This document shows, piece by piece, positions 20,084-29,160 of a stretch of 64,000 nucleotides of DNA. The notes under the pieces were generated by a model. The model was not told the DNA's origin and did no database searches. It saw only the letters and a list, made by a program, of their open reading frames with translations. The position numbers and the translations under genes are program-made. The stretch lies in NCBI RefSeq assembly GCF_902833225.1, contig NZ_CADFEI010000012.1:174367-238366 (forward strand), written 5' to 3'. The first letter of the stretch is position 1; every line of letters starts with the position of its first letter. Source of the stretch: Burkholderia sp. BCC1644 (GTDB lineage: Bacteria; Pseudomonadota; Gammaproteobacteria; Burkholderiales; Burkholderiaceae).

Positions 20084-20351
20084 GGTGGTCTCCCTCGGTA
20101 GATGCAGGCGCCGGTACCGAGAGGAGCTTCTCGGCGACGGCGGCAGGCGGAAGCGACATGTGCTCGGCCTGCGGATGATTGAAGAATGCGTATTTGAGCG
20201 ACATCAGGAGGATCAGCTTGACGATCAGCACCAGGGTGATGTCGCGGGCGAGGGTCGGGCCACGTGCCCACGCGGCGATGCGCGCGCGCCAGCCGATCGT
20301 ACCGGCCGGCCGCGGGGGAGGCGGCGCAGGCTCTTTATTGATCGAGATCAA
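20070..20351 (-). CDS. cydP: CydP-like cytochrome oxidase small accessory protein
   Basis: A 93-residue protein with a Pro-rich N terminus, one predicted transmembrane helix (DITLVLIVKLILLMSLKYAFF, about 39-59) and a conserved FFNHPQAEHMSLPP segment. It matches the small protein called CydP, encoded just before cydA in many beta- and gammaproteobacteria; its role is presumed assembly or stability of the bd oxidase. The only usable upstream start is a TTG at 20349-20351, preceded by AGGA. That codon coincides with the end of a perfect FNR-type box, which makes the exact start uncertain. It overlaps cydA by 14 bases. Confidence 0.75.
   Translation of the reverse strand: MISINKEPAPPPPRPAGTIGWRARIAAWARGPTLARDITLVLIVKLILLMSLKYAFFNHPQAEHMSLPPAAVAEKLLSVPAPASTEGDHHDKQ
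20338..20351 (-). promoter_or_regulatory. ANR/FNR-type box overlapping the cydP start
   Basis: TTGATCGAGATCAA is an exact match to the FNR/ANR consensus TTGAT-N4-ATCAA. Anaerobic regulators of this family commonly activate bd oxidase genes when oxygen falls. Its position on the cydP start codon is unusual; see the separate box at 20524-20537. Confidence 0.7.
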
Positions 20352-20658
20352 GGCGATTATCCTGAATCGATTTAGGTCGGATTTGGGGCGACTTTACGTC
20401 GGATTTATGACGGCCGTGAAGCTGTTTTAATCCTTTTGCGCCTGACATGCCAATTTTAAAAGGACGGCTTTCCGATGCCGAGTGCTGCGCTGCGGCAGAC
20501 CGTCGCGAAACGCGGGGCAAAAGTTGAGGCAGATCAAGGTTATGCGGAAGGGGCGCGCAAACGGCCTAATACCTGATGAATCAGGTCAATTAATCAGTAG
20601 AGAAAAGGGCGGTGAAACGCGTGTACCAGCGCGTGAAAGCATGCGAAAAAGACGGGCG
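20352..20658 (-). promoter_or_regulatory. Upstream region of the cyd operon
   Basis: A gene-free region of about 300 bases between the rpoH terminator and cydP. It contains an FNR-like box at 20524-20537 and an AT-rich stretch near 20430-20460 (TTTTAAAATTGG on the minus strand) that may hold the promoter. No coding potential is supported. Confidence 0.5.
20524..20537 (-). promoter_or_regulatory. Second FNR-like box upstream of the cyd operon
   Basis: TTGAGGCAGATCAA differs from the FNR/ANR consensus TTGAT-N4-ATCAA by one base. It lies about 175 bases upstream of cydP, a better position for transcription activation than the box on the start codon. Confidence 0.5.
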
Positions 20659-20690
20659 AAAAAAAACCGCTGCCGGGCAGGCAGCGGTTT
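20659..20690 (-). terminator. rpoH intrinsic terminator
   Basis: A perfect 11-base-pair stem (AAACCGCTGCC at 20664-20674 with 20680-20690, loop GGGCA) is followed on the minus strand by a T-run (A-run 20659-20666). It lies about 28 bases after the rpoH stop. Confidence 0.9.
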
Positions 20691-20718
20691 CTGATGAAGC
20701 GCTCTAAATCGCAGCGAT

Positions 20719-21654
<936 letters not shown>

Positions 21655-21714
21655 TAAAAAAACTCCTTTGGAATCAGGGACAAACCCCCGGTCTTGAATG
21701 AAATTCCGTGGGCC

Positions 21715-21744
21715 ATCTTAGCACTCCCGCAAGACGAGTGCTAA
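21715..21744 (-). promoter_or_regulatory. CIRCE element (HrcA operator) on the rpoH promoter
   Basis: TTAGCACTC (21718-21726), nine bases, then GAGTGCTAA (21736-21744): an exact match to the CIRCE consensus. On the minus strand it overlaps a plausible promoter (TTAGCA, 18 bases, TAAGAT at 21720-21715), so HrcA binding should repress rpoH. HrcA itself is not in the window. Confidence 0.92.
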
Positions 21745-22016
21745 TTCCTTAGAGCGGGCGTGGGCATCCGAGTTCCCGGTTTTTCTATCGAGAAAGTCGA
21801 GTCGATAGTCTAATCTGCGACAGAGCGCGCGACGCTAAGTTCCGTAAACCGTTGTTTTTGATGGTAATCAGTAGACGATTTCGATTTTTGTCGTTTTGGA
21901 AGGAAGCCATTTCGCTTCGTGATGCCGATCGGAAAAGTCCTTTACCATACCATTCAGTTCGCTCGGGCCATGCCGTCGCGGCTGGCTCCATTCAACCCAA
22001 AAAGTTGGAGTGTCAG
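21745..22016. other. Divergent region between rpoH and pagL
   Basis: About 270 bases of comparatively AT-rich DNA. It should hold the pagL promoter. Apart from GGAG eight bases before the pagL ATG I cannot define hexamers with confidence, and I see no gene. Confidence 0.45.
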
Positions 22017-22586
22017 ATGAACAATAAGAAGAATCGCCGGCCCCGCAGCCGGCTTGCGCTGCATGCGTTACTGGCGGCGTCACTTCTGGGCGGATCGGGT
22101 GCGGCGTTCGCGGATCGATGGGGGATCCAGGCGGGCGGCGGGTTTTCGGATCGTCGCGGGATCGACAAGGGCGATCTCGGCGTTGTATGGGATCCGGGCT
22201 GGAACTGGTGGCAGGTCGGCGGCTGGCACTTCGCGTTCGTCGTCGAAGGCCACGTCGGCTACTGGCACACGGGCGGCAACGTCCACAGCAGCATCGGCGA
22301 ATTCGGCGTGACGCCGATGTTCCGCTTCATCAAGAGCGCGGGGGAGATTCGCCCGTTCATCGAGGCCGGCGGTGGCGTCCGGCTTCTGACTCATCCGACG
22401 ATTTCGAACAATTTCTCGCTGTCGACCGCGTTCCAGTTCGCACCGACCGCGGGCGTCGGCGTGCAGTTCGGCCAACGGCAACAGTATCAGGTCGGCTACC
22501 GTTTTGAACATGTGTCTAACGCGGGTATCAAAGAGCCGAATCCTGGTATAAATTTCCACCAGTTCTACGTGCAATACAACTTCTGA
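22017..22586 (+). CDS. pagL: Outer-membrane lipid A 3-O-deacylase PagL
   Basis: A 189-residue protein with a signal peptide (basic MNNKKNRRPRSR, hydrophobic ALHALLAASLLGG, cleavage after AFA) and an eight-strand beta-barrel ending in aromatic NF, as in outer-membrane proteins. The C-terminal motif YRFEHVSNAGIKEPNPGIN (residues about 162-180) contains the catalytic His-x-Ser-Asn sequence and the following Pro-Asn-Pro-Gly of PagL. PagL removes the 3-linked acyl chain of lipid A, altering endotoxin activity. ATG 22017 has GGAG upstream; the in-frame extension before it has no signal-peptide character. The gene appears monocistronic or may read into the next gene 45 bases away. Confidence 0.88.
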   Translation: MNNKKNRRPRSRLALHALLAASLLGGSGAAFADRWGIQAGGGFSDRRGIDKGDLGVVWDPGWNWWQVGGWHFAFVVEGHVGYWHTGGNVHSSIGEFGVTPMFRFIKSAGEIRPFIEAGGGVRLLTHPTISNNFSLSTAFQFAPTAGVGVQFGQRQQYQVGYRFEHVSNAGIKEPNPGINFHQFYVQYNF

Positions 22587-22631
22587 TCCGCACGCCCGCG
22601 CACGGCGGGCGCGTTGCCGAGGAGTCAGGCG

Positions 22632-23015
22632 ATGGCGAAGGTGGTCGATGCGATCCGCGCGCTCGAGCGCGATCGGTTCCGGGCGATGGTGGACGGGGAC
22701 GGTGAGGCGCTCGGCGCGCTGCTGTCGGACAAGGTGTTCTTCGTGCACACCAACGGCAAACGTGAAACCAAGCAGCAGTTCATCGATGCCATCGTTGCCG
22801 GCCGCCGCCGCTATCGCCAGATCGAAATCCAGTCGCAGGACGTGCTGCCGGTCGGCGGCGAAACCTGCATCGTCACCGGGCGCGCGTTGATCGAGATGGA
22901 AACGAACAACGGCGGCCTGGTCTTTCCGATTGCCTATACGTGCGTCCATACCGAGGAGCAGGGGCGCTGGTGCCTGCTCGCGTGGCAGGCGACGCGGTGC
23001 GCGACCGAGACATGA
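22632..23015 (+). CDS. NTF2-like/DUF4440 family small protein
   Basis: A 127-residue cytoplasmic protein with the fold-typical pattern of SnoaL/DUF4440 proteins: an N-terminal helix (AIRALERDRFRAMVDGDGEALGALLSDKVFFVH) followed by strands ending in WCLLAWQATR. The function is unknown; relatives are isomerase-like or ligand-binding. ATG 22632 follows GAGGAG. It lies 45 bases after pagL and is followed by a terminator, so it could be cotranscribed with pagL; no functional link is evident. Confidence 0.8.
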   Translation: MAKVVDAIRALERDRFRAMVDGDGEALGALLSDKVFFVHTNGKRETKQQFIDAIVAGRRRYRQIEIQSQDVLPVGGETCIVTGRALIEMETNNGGLVFPIAYTCVHTEEQGRWCLLAWQATRCATET

Positions 23016-23049
23016 GCGCGCGTGGCGCTCCTTTTCATGTCCCCAACCG

Positions 23050-23072
23050 AGCGGCCTTCTGGGCCGCTTTTT
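23050..23072 (+). terminator. Intrinsic terminator after the DUF4440-like gene
   Basis: Stem AGCGGCC (23050-23056) with GGCCGCT (23062-23068), loop TTCTG, then TTTTT. It separates the plus-strand pair from convergent leuA. Confidence 0.85.
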
Positions 23073-23157
23073 GCTGGCCCGTGCGGCGCGGATCGCGCGG
23101 CGCACGGGCGGTCACGTCCCGCTCGCTGACGTCCAACCCTGATTCGATGCCCGGCCG

Positions 23158-24807
23158 TCAGGCCGCCGCGCGGCGGTCCGTGCAGTGCCAGGCCGAACGG
23201 TTGATGGCGCTGACGACGGCATCGAGCGCGGCGCTCGCCGCATCGGCATGCAGGCCGACACCGTGCCGCAGCGGCGCATCGCCGACCCGGCAGCCGGCCG
23301 ATACGGCAAACCGTCCGTCCGTCGTACGCACGGATTCGCACGACGCGACATCGATCGCGGCGCCGGCCGCTGCCGCGAAGGCCGCGGCGAAACGTCGCAC
23401 GGCGTCTTCGGGCATCGCATCGGCGGCGGGCGCCGCCGCGGCGATCTCGCGGTTCCGCCAGCGCGGCCCGCTGCCGTGGCGCGCGGCCGGGCCGTCGGTC
23501 TCGAAGAATTCGCGCGCAAACAGCGCGCAGATCGCATCGCCCGTCACTTCCTCGCCGGATGCGTCGGCGAGCGTCTGCACCGCGTGGCTGAATTCGATCT
23601 GCACGCGGCGCGTCGGCGTGAAGCCCATTCCGCGTTCGAGCAGGAACGTCGCGCCGCCCTTGCCGGACTGGCTGTTCACGCGGATCACCGCGTCATAGCT
23701 GCGGCCGAGGTCGGCCGGGTCGATCGGCAGGTACGGCACTTCCCAGACCGCGTCGGGGCGCTGCTGCGCGAAGCCCTTGCGGATCGCGTCCTGGTGCGAG
23801 CCCGAGAACGCGGTGAACACGAGGTCGCCCGCGTACGGGTGGCGAGGATGCACGGGAATCTGGTTGCAGCGCTCGACGACGCGGCGCACCGCGTCGATGT
23901 CGGAGAAGTCGAGGCCCGGGTCGATGCCCTGCGTATAGAGGTTCAGCGCGAGCGTGACGAGGTCGACGTTGCCGGTGCGCTCGCCGTTGCCGAACAGGCA
24001 GCCCTCGATGCGGTCGGCGCCCGCGAGCAGCGCGAGTTCGGCTGCCGCGACCGCGGTGCCGCGATCGTTGTGCGGATGCACGGACAGCACGATGCTGTCG
24101 CGATACGCGAGGTTGCGGTCCATCCATTCGATCTGGTCGGCGAACACGTTCGGGCTCGCGGCCTCGACCGTGGCCGGCAGGTTGACGATCATCTTGTGGT
24201 CGCGGGTCGGGCGCCACGTCTGCGCGACTGCGTCGCAGATCTCGCGCGCGAACGTCAGCTCGGTCATGCTGAAGGTTTCCGGCGAGTACTGGAAGGTCCA
24301 CTGCGTGTCGGGGCGCGCGGCCGCGTGTTCCTTGATGATGCGCGTGCCGTCGATCGCGAGCGCCTTCACGTCGTGTTTCGACATCCCGAACACGATGCGG
24401 CGGAACGACGGGCAGACCGCGTTGTACAGGTGCACGATCGCGCGCGGCACGCCTTCGAGCGCGTCGAACGTGCGGGCGATCAGGTCTTCGCGCGACTGCA
24501 CGAGCACCTCGATCGTCACGTCGTCGGGAATCCGCTTGTCGTCGATCAGCTTGCGGACGAAATCGAAGTCGGTTTGCGACGCCGACGGAAAACCGACTTC
24601 GATCTCCTTGAATCCGATCGCAACCAGCATCTCGAAGAATTCGAGCTTCTGCTCGATGCTCATCGGCTCGATCAGCGACTGGTTGCCGTCGCGCAGGTCG
24701 GTGCTCATCCACACGGGCGCACGCTCGATGGTGCGGGACGGCCAGCGGCGGCCATTGAGGCGGACGGGCTCGAACGGACGGTACTTGTCTTGCGGATTGC
24801 GCTGCAT
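23158..24807 (-). CDS. leuA: 2-isopropylmalate synthase (long form)
   Basis: A 549-residue DRE-TIM metallolyase catalysing the first committed step of leucine synthesis, condensation of acetyl-CoA with 2-ketoisovalerate. The catalytic motif is STDLRDGNQSL near the N terminus. The metal-site HPHNDRG, GNGERTGNVDLV and SGSHQDAIRKGF motifs follow. A C-terminal LeuA allosteric domain (about 430-549) should mediate leucine feedback. ATG 24807 is preferred because GAGGT lies eight to nine bases upstream and the protein then starts MQRNPQDKYRPFEPV, as in this family; an in-frame ATG at 24852 would add 15 residues. No other leu genes are adjacent. A structured leader lies upstream. Confidence 0.93.
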   Translation of the reverse strand: MQRNPQDKYRPFEPVRLNGRRWPSRTIERAPVWMSTDLRDGNQSLIEPMSIEQKLEFFEMLVAIGFKEIEVGFPSASQTDFDFVRKLIDDKRIPDDVTIEVLVQSREDLIARTFDALEGVPRAIVHLYNAVCPSFRRIVFGMSKHDVKALAIDGTRIIKEHAAARPDTQWTFQYSPETFSMTELTFAREICDAVAQTWRPTRDHKMIVNLPATVEAASPNVFADQIEWMDRNLAYRDSIVLSVHPHNDRGTAVAAAELALLAGADRIEGCLFGNGERTGNVDLVTLALNLYTQGIDPGLDFSDIDAVRRVVERCNQIPVHPRHPYAGDLVFTAFSGSHQDAIRKGFAQQRPDAVWEVPYLPIDPADLGRSYDAVIRVNSQSGKGGATFLLERGMGFTPTRRVQIEFSHAVQTLADASGEEVTGDAICALFAREFFETDGPAARHGSGPRWRNREIAAAAPAADAMPEDAVRRFAAAFAAAAGAAIDVASCESVRTTDGRFAVSAGCRVGDAPLRHGVGLHADAASAALDAVVSAINRSAWHCTDRRAAA

Positions 24808-25175
24808 CTTCTGGACCTCGGGTCTCAAGTCGCGAGCGAAGACGGGCGGCATGGGCGACGGTTGGCGCTGCCTCGCACCGCCGCGCGCAATTGCGCCGCG
24901 GATGCGGATGATCTTCGCGAATCGGCCGACGGATAGACGGACGAATGCTGACGACTTCGGTTGTAAAAACTACGAGAGGGGTACTGCGAGGAACTGCTGG
25001 GAGGGACCGTGCGGACAGCACACGGCGCTACGACAGCCTTAGGCTAGTCGTAGCGATAGCGGCCGCGCTAGGCGGCCGGAGGTAATTCGGAGGGTGTTCG
25101 GAAAGGAACGCATGGCGACCACTCTATGCCAGGATGCGGCAGTGTGTCAAATGGTCGGGATAAAGGGGCGGGTCA
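24808..25175 (-). other. leuA 5' region with hairpin
   Basis: About 370 bases between ybiB and leuA without a supported gene. A hairpin at 25027-25054 (GCTACGAC ... GTCGTAGC, inner AGCC/GGCT) is followed by a GC-rich inverted segment near 25058-25078. No leucine-codon-rich leader peptide is clear and no T-box signature is seen, so a regulatory role is only possible. Confidence 0.4.
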
Positions 25176-26150
25176 TCAGCGCGCGATACGGGCGATCTGC
25201 ACGATCGTCGCGACCTGCCGCGCAACGGTGTCCGGTACCGGCACCTCGCCGCGCAGCACGGCGTCCGTCCACGCGGCCGTGGTCGCCGCATCGCGCGATT
25301 CGGGCAGCGCGACGGGCGGCGCATCGGTCGACGAACGTTCGGCCTCGATCAGTGTGTCGCACACGCCGTCGTGCAGCCAGTCGACCTGCACCTGGCGCCG
25401 CGTGTCGGCGACGGCTTCGCCCTCGGTGCCGCGCGCGAGCAGCGCACCGCCGAGCGCGGCGTCCGGATGATCGCGGAACAACTGCGCGAGGCTGTCGCGG
25501 TACGGCGGATGCGTGTAGTTGACGAGCCGCAGGCCGGCCGGAGCGAACGGCTGCAGGATCTTCACGAGCGTGTGCGTCGAGTTGCGCACGCCGAGTACGC
25601 TGCGCATCGACAGCAGGTGTGCAATCCGCGGCGCAAGGACTTCGATCGGCGCGAATGCGACGCGGCGCTCGGCCAGCGTGTCCTCGATCGCATCGTGCGA
25701 CGTCGACGGCGCGAGCGACAGCGCGGAAAAGATCTCCGCGCTCGTCACGCGGCCCGGATCGCGCGCCACACCGTGCACGAGCACCGGCACGCCTTCGCGC
25801 GCGAGCAGCAGCGCGAGCAGCGGCACGAGGTTCGGCTGCTTGCGCGCACCGTTGTAGCTCGGGATTGCCACGGGGCGGAACGCGGCGTCCTGCACGCGCA
25901 CGGGCTCGAACGACGCCTGCGCGGCGGCGAGCATCGCGGCCAGTTCGTCGGCGGATTCGCCCTTCAGCCGATAGGCGATCAGGATCGCGCCGAGTTCGAC
26001 GTCCGACACGCGTGCGTCGAGCATCGCGCGATACAGCTCGAACGTGTCCTCGGCGGACAGCGCGCGCGCGCCGTTCGGGCCGCGGCCGATTTCCTTGATG
26101 AAGCGGGCGCACGGGAACGGAACGGTGGCGGGATCGAGGGAAGCGGTCAT
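25176..26150 (-). CDS. ybiB: YbiB-like DNA-binding protein (TrpD2 family)
   Basis: A 324-residue protein of the glycosyltransferase family 3 / anthranilate phosphoribosyltransferase fold. E. coli YbiB (TrpD2) binds nucleic acid and lacks the synthase activity. The helical N-terminal domain (about 14-85) contains LSAEDTFELYRAMLDARVSDVELGAILIAYRLKGES, and the larger domain contains the phosphoribosyl-like segment GVRNSTHTLVKILQPF (about 195-210). The GTGD-type diphosphate-binding loop of true TrpD is not evident. ATG 26150 is chosen as the first codon before conserved sequence; the upstream extension is low-complexity. It is divergent from maiA and not near trp genes. Confidence 0.82.
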   Translation of the reverse strand: MTASLDPATVPFPCARFIKEIGRGPNGARALSAEDTFELYRAMLDARVSDVELGAILIAYRLKGESADELAAMLAAAQASFEPVRVQDAAFRPVAIPSYNGARKQPNLVPLLALLLAREGVPVLVHGVARDPGRVTSAEIFSALSLAPSTSHDAIEDTLAERRVAFAPIEVLAPRIAHLLSMRSVLGVRNSTHTLVKILQPFAPAGLRLVNYTHPPYRDSLAQLFRDHPDAALGGALLARGTEGEAVADTRRQVQVDWLHDGVCDTLIEAERSSTDAPPVALPESRDAATTAAWTDAVLRGEVPVPDTVARQVATIVQIARIAR

Positions 26151-26329
26151 CGGGGCGTGGGGCGGGCGGCCGGCATCGGGCCGCGCGGTGAGCGGTGAGG
26201 AATGCCCCGAGTATCGCACGGGCGCGGCCGCGCATCGTGCCGCGCTACACTCTGGGTCCCGGCGGTGCGCGCGCCGGCTGCGCCGCGCCCGTGCCGTTGC
26301 CGGCCGAATACGACTACGAGAGACATCCC

Positions 26330-26974
26330 ATGAAGCTCTACAGCTATTTCCGCAGTTCCGCGTCGTATCGTGTGCGGATTGCCCTGAACCTGAAGCAGCT
26401 GCCATTCGACTACGTCCCCGTGCACATGCTGCGCGACGGTGGCGAGCAGCTGAAGGACGCGTACCGCGCGCTGAATCCGGACGCGGTCGTGCCGACGTTG
26501 ATCGACGACGCGGCGACGCTGCAGCAGTCGCTCGCGATCATCGAATATCTCGAGGAAACCCATCCCGAGCCCGCGCTGCTGCCGACGCAGCCGGTCGATC
26601 GTGCGTACGTGCGCGCGGTCGCGCTGCAGATCGCCTGCGAAATCCATCCGCTCAACAACCTGCGCGTGCTGAAGTACCTGAAGCACACGCTGAAGGTGCC
26701 CGAGGAGGCGAAAAACGCGTGGTACCGGCACTGGATCGAGGCAGGTTTCGAGACGCTCGAGACGCGCCTCGCGAGCGATCCGCGCACCGGCAAGCTGTGC
26801 TTCGGCGACACGCCGACGCTCGCCGACGTGTGCCTCGTGCCGCAGGTGTTCAACGCGAACCGCTTCTCGATCGACACCACGCGCTATCCGACGATCCAGC
26901 GGATCGTCGACCATGCCGCGACGCTCGACGCGTTCAAGGCCGCCGAGCCGGGCGTGCAGCCCGACGCGGAATGA
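26330..26974 (+). CDS. maiA: Maleylacetoacetate isomerase (zeta-class GST)
   Basis: A 214-residue glutathione-dependent enzyme that isomerises maleylacetoacetate to fumarylacetoacetate in tyrosine/phenylalanine degradation. The zeta-class active-site segment YFRSSASYRVRIALNLK (about 6-22) and the N-terminal thioredoxin-like fold (to about 80, with VVPTLIDD and QSLAIIEYLEE) precede the all-helical C-terminal domain containing ACEIHPLNNLRVLKYL. The length is standard. ATG 26330 is preceded by ACGAGAGACATCCC. No other homogentisate-pathway genes are adjacent. Confidence 0.92.
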   Translation: MKLYSYFRSSASYRVRIALNLKQLPFDYVPVHMLRDGGEQLKDAYRALNPDAVVPTLIDDAATLQQSLAIIEYLEETHPEPALLPTQPVDRAYVRAVALQIACEIHPLNNLRVLKYLKHTLKVPEEAKNAWYRHWIEAGFETLETRLASDPRTGKLCFGDTPTLADVCLVPQVFNANRFSIDTTRYPTIQRIVDHAATLDAFKAAEPGVQPDAE

Positions 26975-27013
26975 GCGCGTCGTGCCCGCTGCGGGCATGA
27001 GCGGGCGCGCATG

Positions 27014-27036
27014 AAAAAGGGCGCCCGAAGGCGCCC
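27014..27036 (-). terminator. ftsY terminator
   Basis: Stem GGGCGCC (27019-27025) with GGCGCCC (27030-27036), loop CGAA, followed on the minus strand by five T. It lies between convergent maiA and ftsY. Confidence 0.82.
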
Positions 27037-27059
27037 CGTGCGATGCGTGCCGGCGAGGT

Positions 27060-28217
27060 TCAGCCGAGCAGCGCGTCCGCGAATTCCACTGCGCTGAACG
27101 GCTGCAGATCCTCGACCTTTTCGCCGACGCCGATGAAGTACACGGGCACCGGGCGTTGCCGCGCGATCGCGGCGAGGATCCCGCCCTTCGCGGTGCCGTC
27201 GAGCTTCGTGACGATCAGGCCCGTGAGGCCGAGCGCGTCGTCGAATGCCTTCACCTGCGTGAGCGCGTTCTGGCCGGTGTTCGCGTCGATCACCAGCAGC
27301 ACTTCGTGCGGCGCGCCGTCGTGCGCCTTCGAAATCACGCGCTTCACCTTCTTCAGCTCTTCCATCAGGTGGAGCTGCGTCGGCAGGCGGCCGGCCGTGT
27401 CGGCCATCATCACGTCGATCTTGCGCGCGCGCGCGGCGCTGACCGCGTCGAAGATCACCGCGGCCGGATCGCCGCTTTCCTGCTGCACGACCGTCACGTT
27501 GTTGCGCTCGCCCCAGACCGCGAGCTGTTCGCGCGCGGCCGCGCGGAACGTGTCGCCCGCGGCCAGCAGCACCGACTGGTCGAAGCTCTGCAGATGCTTC
27601 GCGAGCTTGCCGATGCTGGTCGTCTTGCCCGCGCCGTTCACGCCGGTGATCATCATCACGAGCGGCTGCGCGCGGCCGAGCATCAGCGATTTCTCGAGCG
27701 GTGTCAGCAGCTCGACGAGCAGGTCGTGCAGCGCGTCCTTCACCTGCTGCGGGTCGGTCAGGCGGCCCGTGCGCACCTTTTCGCGCAGCGCGCCGAGCAG
27801 GTACTCGGTCGCTTCGACGCCCGCGTCGGACATCAGCAGCGCGGCTTCGAGCTCCTCGTACAGGTCCTCGTCGATCTTCGTGTTGACGAACACGCCGGTG
27901 ATGCTCGAGCCCGTTTTCGCGAGCCCCGTTTTCAGGCGCGCGAGCCACGACTTCTTCGCGGAGGCGTCCTGCAGCGGCGGCGGGACGATCTCGACCGTCT
28001 CGACGACTTCGTCGCGGCCGTCGTTGGTCGGCGTGACCGTCATCACGACGGCCGGCGCGGCCGGTTGCGCCGGTGCCTGCGGCACATCGGCCGCGGGCGG
28101 CGCCTCGAGCACGGGCGTCGCATCGGACGGCTCGTCCGCTTGCTGCGCATCGGCCGATTGCGATTCCGCCGGATCGGGCTCCTGCGATTTCTTGAATCGT
28201 TTGAAGAAACTGAACAT
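27060..28217 (-). CDS. ftsY: Signal recognition particle receptor FtsY
   Basis: A 385-residue SRP GTPase that docks ribosome-SRP complexes at the inner membrane. An N-terminal acidic, Ala/Pro-rich A domain (about 1-80) begins MFSFFKRFKKSQ, a membrane-contacting amphipathic start. The N domain follows, then the G domain with G1 GVNGAGKTTSIGKL (about 175-188), DTAGRLPT (G3), and TKLDGTAKGG (G4, near 340). The length is within family range given the short A domain. It is divergent from rsmD, a common FtsY-RsmD arrangement (in E. coli they are also adjacent). Confidence 0.95.
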   Translation of the reverse strand: MFSFFKRFKKSQEPDPAESQSADAQQADEPSDATPVLEAPPAADVPQAPAQPAAPAVVMTVTPTNDGRDEVVETVEIVPPPLQDASAKKSWLARLKTGLAKTGSSITGVFVNTKIDEDLYEELEAALLMSDAGVEATEYLLGALREKVRTGRLTDPQQVKDALHDLLVELLTPLEKSLMLGRAQPLVMMITGVNGAGKTTSIGKLAKHLQSFDQSVLLAAGDTFRAAAREQLAVWGERNNVTVVQQESGDPAAVIFDAVSAARARKIDVMMADTAGRLPTQLHLMEELKKVKRVISKAHDGAPHEVLLVIDANTGQNALTQVKAFDDALGLTGLIVTKLDGTAKGGILAAIARQRPVPVYFIGVGEKVEDLQPFSAVEFADALLG

Positions 28218-28434
28218 GGTCTGACGTCGGGAAGAGGGCAGGCCCGCCGAGAGGGGCGGGGCGCCGGACGGGCCGTTCTGCGTTCGCGCGGGCGCGGCGC
28301 ACGGCGGCCGAAACCGTGCATTTTATCAGTGCGGCGTGGCGCTCGCGTCAGTGCGCGCTGCCGCTGTGGTAACGTGCGCCTGTTTGGCGGTGCGCCCCGG
28401 TGCGTACCCGGTCCCTCCGTCGTCGATATTCCGT

Positions 28435-29049
28435 ATGTCCCGTTCCTCTTCCGGCCGCCCGGCGGCCCCTCCTGCCCGCGGCAAGCCGCACACGATCCGC
28501 ATCATCGGCGGCGACTGGAAGCGCACGCCGCTCGCGGTGCTCGATCTCGACGGCCTGCGGCCGACGCCCGATCGCGTGCGCGAGACGCTGTTCAACTGGC
28601 TCGGCCAGGATCTCGAAGGCTGCCGCTGCCTCGATCTGTTCGCGGGCACCGGCGCGCTCGGCTTCGAGGCTGCATCGCGTGGCGCGGCGAGCGTCGTGAT
28701 GGTCGAGCGCCACCCGCGCGCCGCGCAGCAACTGCGGGCGATCAAGGACAAGCTCGGCGCGCGCGCGGTCGAAGTTGCCGAGGCCGACGCGCTGCGGCTC
28801 GCGGCCGGGCTCACGCCGGGTGCGTTCGACGTGGTGTTCCTCGATCCGCCGTTCGGCGAGCCGGCCGTGCTCGATCGAGCGGTCGCGCTGGCGGCGCCGC
28901 TCGTCGCGGCGGACGGTGCGCTGTACGTCGAAACGGGGGCGGAACTCGACCCCGCCGCGCACGAGGCGCTCGCAGGCTGGCAGGTGGAGAAGCACGGCAA
29001 GGCAGGTGCGGTTCACTATCATTTGCTGCGGCGCGAAAATGATGAATAA
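28435..29049 (+). CDS. rsmD: 16S rRNA (guanine-966-N2)-methyltransferase
   Basis: A 204-residue SAM-dependent methyltransferase of the RsmD family, modifying G966 of 16S rRNA. The SAM-binding motif I is DLFAGTGALGFEAASRGA (about 63-80) and the catalytic motif is FLDPPFGEP (about 136-144). RIIGGDWKRTPL and LRPTPDRVRETLFNWL are signatures of the family. ATG 28435 is chosen over an in-frame GTG at 28336 because the extension is not conserved in character. It is followed 111 bases later by coaD, an arrangement common in proteobacteria. Confidence 0.92.
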   Translation: MSRSSSGRPAAPPARGKPHTIRIIGGDWKRTPLAVLDLDGLRPTPDRVRETLFNWLGQDLEGCRCLDLFAGTGALGFEAASRGAASVVMVERHPRAAQQLRAIKDKLGARAVEVAEADALRLAAGLTPGAFDVVFLDPPFGEPAVLDRAVALAAPLVAADGALYVETGAELDPAAHEALAGWQVEKHGKAGAVHYHLLRRENDE

Positions 29050-29160
29050 TGCGCGTTCCATACGAGGCGGCGCGCCGCAAAGGCGACGCATGCCCATCTC
29101 GGCAGTGGCGTGCGCATCGCGCGGCTGCCATCCCGTTTGCGTGATGACAGGAGGAGCGAC

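Noticed and set aside
24808..25175. T-box or leucine leader peptide for leuA
   Set aside because: No T-box core sequence and no short frame with a leucine run was found; only a hairpin remains.
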